Origin: Voacanga thouarsii
Taxonomy: Eukaryota; Streptophyta; Magnoliopsida; Gentianales; Apocynaceae
Direction of reading: 5' to 3'
Length of the DNA stretch: 64,000 nucleotides
Assembly: GCA_026120185.1 (NCBI GenBank)
Contig: JANUWF010001683.1
Location: forward strand, 3,542,001 to 3,606,000
The position numbers and the translations under genes are program-made. This document shows, piece after piece, positions 45,478 to 55,316 of this stretch (position 1 is its first letter; each line of letters opens with the position of its first letter). Below the pieces are notes generated by a model. The model was not told the DNA's origin and ran no database searches. It saw nothing but the letters and a program-made list of their open reading frames with translations.

Positions 45478-46660
45478 ATGTCTAGAGTCAGAGGTCATTC
45501 TTCTAAAAGGGCGAGAGCTTTCTCTTCCTCAGCCTCTTTATCTGTTAATCCTTTATCCCTTAGACCTACTGAGTTTATAGATGCATCCTGTGAGGAATGG
45601 TATAATAGGAGAGCATATAGTAAGATCATTGTCCAACGGACTTTCTTACCTACCTTAGATCGTACACTCAAATTGGGTATGATGTTTCGACGGCTAGGAT
45701 GGGGTACGATATTTCAATTGAAAGGGAAGTATTGTCTCATGCTTATTAAAGAATTCTATGCTAATATGATGGATAAGGGCAATAAACATCTTCCCCATAT
45801 TGAAACGAGAGTAAAAGGAATCCCTACTATCATCACTCAAAACCAATTAGCTAACCTCCTCCAGGCATTTGACGATAATACTTGTCAAGGGATTGATGTG
45901 AATAATCAAAAGATTCTTTCTGACTTGAATTGGGATGCTAGGGGGACTAGAGATACCTTAGTATTACATAAGCATAATGCCTTTCAAGCCAATAGTTTCC
46001 TTTTAACCAATGATCTGACAGCCAACTTTAGAGCTCTAGTCTTTATGTTTGGGTTTAATGTTGTACCCCATGCTAGTGGTTTCAATGAGACTAGACTTAT
46101 TGGCACTTATATTTTGCATCGGATGATAAACACATTACCTATCCCTCTTGCACCCTTGATCATCCAATCTATTAGGGAGGTTGTTCATCATCGTCTCTCC
46201 ACAAAAGCCTTTGTTTTCCCCTTGGTTATAATGAAAATTCTGAAAGACTTTAGTGTTAGTCTTAACGGAGAACTGATGGAGGCTACTACCGAGCACGATA
46301 TGGTCACTGAGCAAACTTTTTTGAGTTGCGGGTACAAGTACAGCCAGGAGTTGAAGAAGTGGCTAACTCCTTTCGAGGTCAGACATCCCGGTCAGGTAAG
46401 GCCACCCACAGTAGAGGAGGAGCAACCACCACCACCAGCACGTGCATGAGCTAGCAGCTCTCAGTCCCACTCCCAGACTAACTTTGAGACTACTGTGCTG
46501 GGACGATTCGATCAGTGAATGGAGGTGCTCCTACGCTTGCAATGTACTATGGATGATATGGCAATACGGTAAGCTACTATGGAGCAGTAGTTGGCTGAAT
46601 TGAGGCGGTATTCTTCTGGGCCATATGGTGATGAAGACATCTCTATACCAGCTGATGATG
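45478..46660 (+). pseudogene. F ORF2, longest intact copy (324 codons before first stop)
   Basis: From MSRVRGHSSKRARAFSSSA the frame is open to 46449, covering the basic N-terminus, LRPTEFIDASCEEWYNRRAY, the central ANSFLLTNDLTANFRALVFM and ASGFNETRLIGTYILHRMIN blocks, and the Pro/Glu-rich QVRPPTVEEEQPPPPARA segment. The first stop is TGA from CGA; others follow in the coil region. The original C-terminal stop is lost by a small deletion, so the frame runs into the 3' region. An upstream in-frame Met (45322) exists, but conservation begins at MSRVRG, so I take 45478 as the start. The best template for judging this protein family. Confidence 0.87.
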
Positions 46661-48402
46661 TTGTCTACATTTTCTCGATCACTCTTGTTTTTCCTTTCTC
46701 TTTTAATGTTTTTTTTCTTTTTTGTAGTTTTTGCTTTCTTCCTTTGTTTGTACTATTTTCTTTCTTTCATTTCTGATTTATTTTATTTTCTAGTTTTTAT
46801 ACTTTGGTGTGTTTTTTTATTTTTCTTTTTAGGTACTTTGCCAATGCCTCATTCTTCAAAGTATTTAGCTCTTGTACAGCACAATGCACAATGAATGGAA
46901 GTTTGTTTTTTCTATCTATTCTCCTTTATATTTTTGGTCCCATGGCATTGTTTAGTTCTTATTATATTTTTTTTGCCATTGAGGACAATGTCCAGTTTAA
47001 GTGTGGGGGAGTGATTTGACTGACAAGTCTTTTATACATATGCTTTTGCCTTCTTAGGAGCAAATTTTGAGTGAAATTTTTCAAATTTTTCTAAAATTCT
47101 TGAGATTTCAAGCTATATTTTTAATGCATGTCTTTATGATCGATTATAGAGCATATGTTCTAGATCGTTTATGGCTTATGCAAGACTTTTTGCACTCAAT
47201 TGGACGAAGTATTTCTTGATCAAATGCTTTGCATTGTTCTTAATCCTGTTTTTCTACTAAAATTCATGGAGCATTCTAGAACTTACTTGAATACCTCTCA
47301 AGGTAAAATAAGAAAGACAATCATGATTTGACTTAGGGATAACAGTAAAGGACTTCTTTGGATAGTTTGAGCTTTTCAAGCCTACCTATTGTTATATTAT
47401 CCCTAGTGCCTATTTTGAGCCTAAATGGTTGATTTCTTTCTTTAAAACCCGTCACAATACTTTGTCCATTGCTTGTTGCTGAGAGTTTGAATAATTTTCC
47501 AAATCATTATTCTCTTGATAGATGAAAGTATATGGAAGAAAATGTTAAGAAAGAATGTGTGGATAAAGATCATGACTTGTTACTTTCAGTTATGGATCAA
47601 TAACAGGTTAATCTGGAAAGGAAAAGAAAAGAAAAGAAAGAGAAGAAAAACAAAAAGAGAGATTGAACACAAGAAAAGAAAAAGAAAGAGAGAGAAAGAA
47701 AAAAACTTATTGAAAGAAGAAGAAAGAAAAGATCACAAAAGGAATGGTGATTGAGCTGTAAAAAGTTAAGTTCATATAAAGTACTTAACACCATTGCTGG
47801 AAAATTTAAGTGATCTTGTGGAAAAAAATAAAGAAGAGTTGAGAAAAAAGAAAAAATGCAGGAATTGCTTGAGTGGAGTTGTAATTGCTATACAAGGTTC
47901 TGGTTTGATTGATTTTCAGAATAGGAGAGCAAGAAGAGTTGGAAATTATTGATTCATTTGTTTATCCTTCTGTTGAGAACTCTTATTTTCTTTGATATTT
48001 GATTCTCCTATATCCTTCGTTTGATAAGCTACATTACAAGCCTTTAGCCTTACATTACAAGATTAAAAGTCCTACTTGATCTAAGTAGAATTATGATATG
48101 TCTCGGATTAGTGGAGAGAGTGTATGAAAAGTAAGCTTATGGAATGCATAATCTTTTTGAGCTAAATTCTTTCCAATGGTTTGAGAATATTGTCATGTAT
48201 TAAGATGGTTCTACTAAGTCATTTATCACTTACACAAGTCTTGCACTGGTTGTGAAAGATGTAGTATCATGTGTTTTATGTTCTTGAATAAAGAAAGCAT
48301 TAGAGATAGTGTTTTGAAATTGATTGAGTTAAACCTTGTGTTTTCCTACTTCTTCTTGATACTTTCCTTGAAGACAAGCAAAGAGCTAAGTGTGGGGGAA
48401 TA
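46661..48402 (+). other. F 3' untranslated region with polypurine tract
   Basis: Non-coding. Internal block GACAATGTCCAGTTTAAGTG and a G run at 46984-47011. Purine-rich tract 47616-47736. Polypurine tract AAGTGTGGGGGAATA at about 48388-48402. Confidence 0.82.
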
Positions 48403-49924
48403 TGATAAGGGCTAAATTAGTCATATTTTTCCTAGTTATTTGAGGTTATTTTGTGATACATTTTGTTCAATAACTAGTCATATTCGTTTATATTTGAGAT
48501 TTTACCTGTGGAATGGTATTTTGTTCATTATTGCAGATTTTTGAGGTAAAACGAAACAAAAATGTCACAAAACAGATTAGAGGCGCCATGCATTGTTGGC
48601 ACAAACTTTGAAATGACAGAAAAATTGGTGAAATAGAGCAAAACAAAGTGGAACTGGCACCGGCTCTAAGAGTCAAGGCGGCGCCGACTGCATTCTGGTC
48701 TTCATTGTGCAAAAATCGGAAAAAAACAGCGAACAAGTAGATAACCAAAACATAACCGGCGCCGGCTCTTAGAGCCTAGATTGTGTCGGCTATGCCCTGA
48801 AGTTAAGACGATGCTTTATTTTTTCTACGCGGTTTTTGATAATCTATGGAGTTTTAGTATCTTCCAACTTCTACTCAGCCAAGAACATTGTACCTACAAG
48901 TTTAGGCACTTCCTAAAGCTATAAATAGATGAAAAACACAAGGGAAAAGGAGGAGAATTCATTGATCATCATAGAAAATCACTCAATCAAAGGAAGAATT
49001 CTTCAATTCAAGGAAGGTTGTGTAAGAAGGTTTTCAAAGGAAGAAAAATGAGGCTTGTGTATGAGTACTTTCTTTTACACTGTTTTCTTTTTCTTGAACA
49101 ATGATGTGTTAATTGTTTTATTGTAATTCGACATTGTTTTAGATATTCATGATTTTTAGAGTTATTTGATCTTTTGATTAATTGATTGTTCTTCTTGGAA
49201 TTTAATTGCTCGGGCGTATTACGAGATTCATTGGTTGTTTCTTTTCATTAACTTACTACACCAAAGAGGTTGATGGTGGTTGCAATTGATTAATTTCATA
49301 TTTATTGGCTGTTAACTTGCTAGACCAATGAAGTTAATTGCTGAAGATTGAGTAATTAAATGCTAATTAATATTTACCAGACCAAGGATTCATTGATTAA
49401 TTTCTTGTTTTAAATTTGCCGTACCAAGGAAATTTAATCAAGGATTGTGTTTAATACATCTTGTGGATGAATTAGTTGAGATAAGCCAAGTGATGCTAAT
49501 TTATCTAGATGGTAGTAATTAGTTGAGACAAACCAAGTGATGCTAATTTATCTTAATCCTTTATGGTGCGAAGAGAATAATTAGTTATGATAATGGTTAG
49601 GTACTTTAAGATCATATTTGTCTAAACAATGGTTTAAGTTATATACTTCTTCATTCTTGACATGTATATATTTTTATTTATATTTATATTTTCTTTTGTT
49701 TGATTTTATTTCATTTTCACTTTATTGAGTCGGTTAAACAATGAAAGAAAAGGGATTAATGTCTACTTGTTTCTTGAGGATCGACACTCGTTTGAACCTT
49801 ATGCTCGGTTAATGATAAGTACGCTTGTTCATATGTATAATTTAGGGTTAACGTTTTAATTTAAACATGATTGGGAATGTACTTATTTTTTGTATGATTT
49901 TTCTACCCAAATCCATACACATCA
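48403..49924 (+). repeat. F 3' LTR
   Basis: 1522 bp, TGATAAGGGCTAAATTAG to ATACACATCA. TATAAATAG at 48920. Palindrome cores at 48582, 48656, 48680 and 48758 and a decayed one near 48783. Followed directly by element B gag (ATCGTCAATCAGG). Confidence 0.9.
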
Positions 49925-49995
49925 ATCGTCAATCAGGATCACTTCCAGGCAACATGAAGACCAACCCATAGGACCAAGACCATGGGAAACACTGA
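49925..49995 (+). pseudogene. Element B gag, C-terminal end
   Basis: Reads DRQSGSLPGNMKTNP then, after one stop, DQDHGKH and TGA. It corresponds to the last residues of A1 and E gag (GDRQAGILPGNTEENP). It fixes the right flank of the A1-F complex as element B. Confidence 0.75.
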
Positions 49996-51185
49996 TTTTG
50001 AATTACTTTAGTTTTCTGCTGAACAATCTTTTTAATTCTTGTTTGCTTTCATTTATTTGATTGTTAGACTGTATTCCTTTCATGCATTCGTGTTCTTTTT
50101 CTTTGTTTCCAATAAATTCCAATAAAAAAATTTCTGATTTTTTGCTAGAGTTAACCTGGTATTGGGCCCAAACCGTGGCTCGGGCATTGGGCGAGCATGG
50201 CCAGATAGTAAAACCCGGGCAAAACAGGCCCGACGCCTGGCCAATCCATGGGCCTAGTGCCATGCCCATTCGACCGCAACACTTAAACTTGGCCTTCTTG
50301 GCCATTTTGCTCAAACTTTCTTTTATCCTTCTCAAATTTTCTCTCAACCCATTGTCGGGTTCATCTTCAAAATACCACCGGATCACTTTATATACCTCCA
50401 AAACACTTCTAAAATACAAAAATCCTTATTTTGTTCTTGAAAGTTTGGATCAAAACAAGGAAAAATCCAATCTTTTCACCCAAAATCCATTTTTAATCCT
50501 TCCATTGGGGGCATGATTTCATCAAACTTTTTGCATACAATTATTGCCCATGCATTGGAGATTATTGTGGTATGAATTTTCTACACTTTCTATGGTTAAA
50601 TTTTTTCTTATGAATTTTGGGTAGATTTCTATGCATTTTTGGTCGAAAATTCTTGAATATTTTTTTAGGAAGGATTTGATTGATAAGATTGCTTTCTTTA
50701 AGGTTTCAGTGTTATTATGAGAATATTATTTATACTATTTTATGATTAATGCCACAGATATTTTACATCTTTTTGGAAGTGATTGAGCATGCATTCTTTG
50801 CGAGTAATTTTTGGGATAAAGGATACTTATTCATGTTTCACTTTATCGTATACTGATAAGGTTGCATTGTGATATAAATGGTTTGGCTAATTGACCGTTG
50901 CAATTTTGAGCTAAATTTGGCTTCATTGAGCACTATTGAACATTGTGGATTTGATTAAGTTTGTTGATATTGTGTTTGGATTAGCATATGTCTATTTTTC
51001 TTGTAGGTTTGTTGGAGGAAGTTGAGTGGTGTTTAAAGATTATCTTGTGGTGTTTTGTGTTGATTTGGTAGTGGTGCTGAAAAGTGTTGTAATTATGAGA
51101 AGGTTGAGAGTTGAGCATTTATTGTAAAAAATGAGTTGAGAGCATCATATTTTTCTGTTCTACCATCTTTCTTCATCCTTCTATC
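49996..51185 (+). other. Element B gag-ORF2 spacer
   Basis: Non-coding. Palindrome pair with cores at 50232 (GACGCC) and 50256 (AGTGCC), 24 nt apart, with arms GGCC/GGCCC unlike those in family A. Donor-like TTGTGGTATGAATTTT at 50565-50580. Strong acceptor TCTATTTTTCTTGTAG ending at 51006, 179 bases before the ORF2 ATG. A long open frame across the GC-rich part (50061-50516 and its complement) has no family match. Confidence 0.75.
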
Positions 51186-52106
51186 ATGTCTGGATAACCT
51201 AGAAGGTTAGCACCGAGAGCTAAGTGAGCTCGAGATAAATCTTCCTCCACACATTCTTTCAAACCTCTACCTACCTAACCTACCCAATTTTCTGATCCTG
51301 TGTCAAATCTGGTATGACAGGCACCAACACAATAAGATTACAGTAGAAAAGTGATACAATCCATCTTTAGATAATTTCCTAGAGCTTTCTACTATGTTTA
51401 GGTGCTTGGGTTGGGAACTATTATTAGAATCTAAAGTTTGTATTATCTTGTGTGCGTGAAAGAGTTTTATGCCAACATGCAGGATAAAAAGAAAAATACT
51501 CTCCAAGTCATCTCTACCTTGGTCAAAGGGATTCCCATTGAGTTTGGCAGGGCTAGACTAGCTAGAATTTTGGGAATCCCGGATGAGGGACAATGGATAG
51601 CTGTTGACCATAATAACCAAAATATCATCTCTGAGCCTACATGGGATGTGGGGGGTTGTAAAGCTTAGTTTTCGTATATTGAGGGTAAATAGGTCAAAAC
51701 CAGTATTACTCGAATAATGACCTTGAGGCTCAGTGGCGTACCTTAGTTGATATCTTTGCTTTCAACGTTTATCCCATGGCTAGTGGCTTCAATGAGTTTA
51801 AGGTCCTTGACCTTTATATTCTAGATAAGATGAGGAACTGTGAGCCTATTCCCCTTGCTCCAATTATCATCCACTTTATGTGAGAGGTTGTATCCTCTAA
51901 TATTGCAGTCAAAGCCCTCAAATTCCCTTTGGTTATTATGTGTATTCTGAGAGACTTTAGAGTACAGCTAGATGGAGTGTTGAGTGAGCCTACTACTGAC
52001 CACAAACTAGTAACGAAGCATACTTTGGTTCAGTGTGGGTATCGCTATGATGAAAGGGCCAAGAGATGGAAGAGGCCATATGAGATGCAGTACCCTGGAA
52101 GGGATG
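51186..52106 (+). pseudogene. Element B ORF2, first part
   Basis: Starts MSG then a stop. Recognisable pieces are VCVKEFYANMQDKKKNTLQV and VDHNNQNIISEPTWDVGG (frame at 51438) and ILRDFRVQLDGVLSEPTTDH with HTLVQCGYRYDERAKRW (frame at 51929). These parallel the family-A ORF2 blocks but at much lower identity. Several stops and at least one frame change. Interrupted at 52107 by solo LTR G. Confidence 0.75.
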
Positions 52107-53520
52107 TGATAGGGCCTAAATTAGTCATATATTTCGTAGTTATTTAAGGCCATTTTATGATACATTTTGTACAATAACTAGTCATATTCCTTCATATTTC
52201 AGATTTTACCCATAGAAAGATATTTTGTGCATTATTTTAGATTTTAAGGGTAAAATAAGGTAAAATCGTCACGGAACAGAACTAAACCAGCGCCGACTAC
52301 AAGCCAAAGGCAACACCGGCTACATATTGGAAGAATTAGAGGGGAAAAAAAATCGATGAACGGATGGAGGAACAGACCAGAACTGGCACCGGCCCTATGC
52401 AAGACAGGCGGCGCCGGCTGTGCACTAGTGTTGAGGTGGTGTCTCAATTTTTATGCGCATTTTTTTGTAATTTGCAGAGTTTTAGTATTTTTCTACTTCT
52501 AATCCGTCAGAAAACCTAGAAGGATGATTTTATCCACTTCTAAAGCCTATAAATAGAGGGAAAACACAAGATTAAAGGAATGAATTCATGGATCAAAACA
52601 CAAATCGCTCACAATCATGGAGGAATTCATCAAATCAAGGAGGATTGTACAAGAGGGTCTAAAAAGAAGGAAGAATGAGGCTTGTCTATGAGTGCTTTCT
52701 TTTAACTTTGTTTTCTTTTCTTGAAGAATGAAGTATTAATTGTTTTATTGTAATTTGACATTGTTTTCGGTATTCATGATTTTTAGAGTTACTTTGATCT
52801 TTTGATTAATTGATTGTTATTCTTAGTATTTAATTACCTGTGCTTATTATGAGATTAATTGGTTGTTTCTTTCCATTAATTTACTTGACCAAAGGGGTTG
52901 ATGGTGGTTTCAATTCATTAATTTCATATTTGTTGTTTATTAACTTGCTTGACCAAAGGGGTTAATTACTAAGAACTGGGTGATTAACGGTTAATTGATG
53001 TCTGACAGGATATGGATTCATTGGTTAATTTCAAATTTTAAGTTTGTCAGGATATGGACATTTAATCAAGGATTGTGTTTAATGCATCTTTTGGGTGAAT
53101 TAGTTGAGACATGATATGTGATGCTAATTTGTCTAGAAGATAGTGATTCATGGATTGGAAAATAGGTGAATCTATCTTAATCTTTTATGATGCTAAGAGA
53201 GCGATTGGTTATGATAATGATTAGGTACTTTAATGTTATGTTTGTCAAAATAATGGTTTGAGTTACATAATTCTCCATCCTTGACATGTATATATAATTT
53301 TATTTTCCTTTCTATTTATTTTTCAATTTATTGAGACAGTTAAACAATGAAACAAAAGTTGTTAATGCATACTTGTTCCTTAAGGATCGATACTCGTCTG
53401 AAACCCTATGCTACGCTTAATGATGAGTACGCTTGCTCATGTGTGTAATTTGGGGTTAACATTTTAATTTAAACTTGATTGGGAATGTGCTTATTTTTAT
53501 ACCCAAATCCGAACACAACA
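52107..53520 (+). mobile_element. G: solo LTR of family A, GGATG target duplication
   Basis: 1414 bp, TGATAGGGCC to AACACAACA (CATCA decayed). Perfect 5-bp duplication GGATG at 52102-52106 and 53521-53525. TATAAATAG at 52548. Palindrome cores at 52289, 52312, 52385 and 52410 (23, 73, 25). No primer site follows, and B ORF2 resumes at once, so it is a true solo LTR. Confidence 0.93.
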
Positions 53521-53525
53521 GGATG

Positions 53526-53806
53526 AGCTTCCCCCTGATGAGAAGGAGGAAGAGGAGCCACCTGCTAGACCAACTTCCCATGCTACTAGATCTCATTCAT
53601 GGACTAATTTTAAGGCATGCATGGAGGCTTAGATGGAGAACCAAATGACTATCCTCCTCCAGCTTCGCAATTCCATTGCCGACATTCGTCACCACCCGGA
53701 GGTTCAAGATCAAAGGTTGTCCACTTTGTTCCAACAATTTTCTGTTGCAACTTCTAGTCGCGTAGCTGACGAAGATGACCATAAGGATGATGAGGATGAC
53801 TCTTGA
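53526..53806 (+). pseudogene. Element B ORF2, C-terminal part
   Basis: Continues after G: a Pro/Glu-rich acidic stretch (ELPPDEKEEEEPPARPTSHA), a coil-like segment (MTILLQLRNSIADIRHHPEV), and an acidic end (DDEDDS) with TGA at 53804. One internal stop (53629-53631, TAG). Same architecture as family-A ORF2, confirming homology. Confidence 0.75.
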
Positions 53807-54796
53807 CCTACTCTCTGGTATTTTATGTTATTTCTTTTTCTTTTAAATTTTAATTACCTTTACTGGTTTTTAGGTGTCTTTTCTTTTATTTTCTTTTTCC
53901 TTTCTTTTTCTAGATTTATGTTTCTCTTTGGTTTTATTTCTTTTTAAGTAGGTACTCTTGTAATGAACCTTCCTTGTGGTAGATTCAAACATGGTGGCAC
54001 TACGATATATTGGAAGTATCTTCTTCACCTTATTCTGCTTTTTTATTCGTCTTAGTCTTCTTAGCTGTACTTCTATTGTTATATCTTTGGCTAATGAGGA
54101 CGTGTGGGGAGGGGGGGGGGGGAGGGAAAGAGAATGAGGTTGAAGAAGTACTTTTCCATATCATTTTTGCGAATATTTTTCAAGTGGTTTTCATAAGCAA
54201 AGTTGTAATTCTTTGTTTTACTTGGATATGAGTTTTGTCATTCATTAGGTGGATTTTTTGTGAAATTGTTTTGTTGGATAGGATATTTGTCAAGACTTAA
54301 GAATTTTGATTAATCTTGTTTATGCATTGGTGTTTTAATGTAATTTGACTCATGTAGTTTGAATATGGAGGATATTATGAATATAGAAAGAGTTTATTGG
54401 CTAACTCGTGTATAATAAGTTTAAATTTTGCTAGCTTTGAGTTACGATGAAAAATGTGAGTTGATAAAAGATCTTTGAGAGGAAAGATTGAGGAGAATTA
54501 TGAAAAAAGTTTGATTTAAGTTGAAAAAACAATGAGTAGAAACAACACTATCGTTTGTGTGAATTGAAAAAACTACTCATATTGATTATCATTGAAGACC
54601 TCTAGCTGAAAAGGGGGTCAATATGGAGAGAAGTAGCAAGTGAATTCGGTGCACTCTCTTGAGGCTATCCCGAAGTCATGATCATTACTATGGTAAAGAA
54701 ATGTTTGAATGAATAAGAATTTGTGTTTTCTTGATAATTTTTCTTAGACTAAAGTGTTTTGCTTGAGGACAAGCAAATGTTCAAGTGTGGGGGAAT
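53807..54796 (+). other. Element B 3' untranslated region with polypurine tract
   Basis: Non-coding. A G-rich run (54103-54126) sits at the position of the internal polypurine-like block of family A. The true polypurine tract is AAGTGTGGGGGAAT before 54797. Confidence 0.8.
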
Positions 54797-55316
54797 TGAT
54801 AGGGGTTAAAATTACCATTATTTTCCTAGTTATTTAAGGTTCTTTTAAGATACATTTGTTGATAACTAGGCATATTCCTTCTTATTTGACATTTTGCATG
54901 TAAAATGTGTTTTTGGCAAATATGTGCATATTTAAGTTAAAATCGAGTAGAAAGCGAAATGTTTCAAAATGTACCTAGCCCCAGGCCTAGCCAATGGACA
55001 AGGCACCGGGTCCAATCTGGTCCAGTAGAAGAACTCGAGTAGCATTTAGGGGAAATTCTAGAACAGACCTGGCACTAGGTCTAGCAAGTGTACCTAGCAC
55101 CTAGTCCATACTGCCTACCGAGGAGAAAAGGCCAAAAACAAAACAAAAACAGGGGGAAGAATAGAGTGCACCGGTGCCAGGTGGGTCAAAGGTACCCAGC
55201 GCCAGGTACTCTCGGCGAATATTCTATGCCCAAAATTAGAAAATATCCAATGATTTTGGTGTTTTCCTAGTCATACTCGGCCAAAACTTCCTCAGCCACG
55301 AATTTAGCATCCAAGA
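54797..55316 (+). repeat. Element B 3' LTR, first part
   Basis: Begins TGATAGGGGTTAAAATTACC. Holds three palindrome pairs. Cut by C2 after the target copy CAAGA (55312-55316). Confidence 0.88.
54972..55210. repeat. Three palindrome pairs in B LTR with changed arms
   Basis: Cores near 54978, 55002, 55071, 55096, 55173 and 55198: intra-pair 24, 25, 25; inter-pair 69, 77. Arms are CCTAG/CTAGG, CCTGG/CCAGG or CACC/GGTG in place of the CCGG arms of family A, so symmetry and spacing are kept while sequence differs. Confidence 0.8.

Larger units (their letters stand above)
13582..49924 (+). mobile_element. A1-F complex: LTR-internal-LTR-internal-LTR Athila-like element
   Basis: Three direct family-A LTRs (13582-14668, 41925-43462, 48403-49924) enclose two gag-ORF2 interiors: A1 (14669-41924 less the insertion E) and F (43463-48402). 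The middle LTR is both the 3' LTR of A1 and the 5' LTR of F. Both outer flanks are gag of element B, so the whole complex occupies one locus. The left LTR lacks roughly its first 390 bp and about 1 kb of B gag is gone at that edge, so a deletion removed the left junction and any target duplication. Confidence 0.82.

Noticed and set aside
50003..50516. Overlapping open frames on both strands of 138 and 151 codons
   Set aside because: They exist because the GC-rich spacer of element B has few stops. No family match, and the same region is non-coding in family A.
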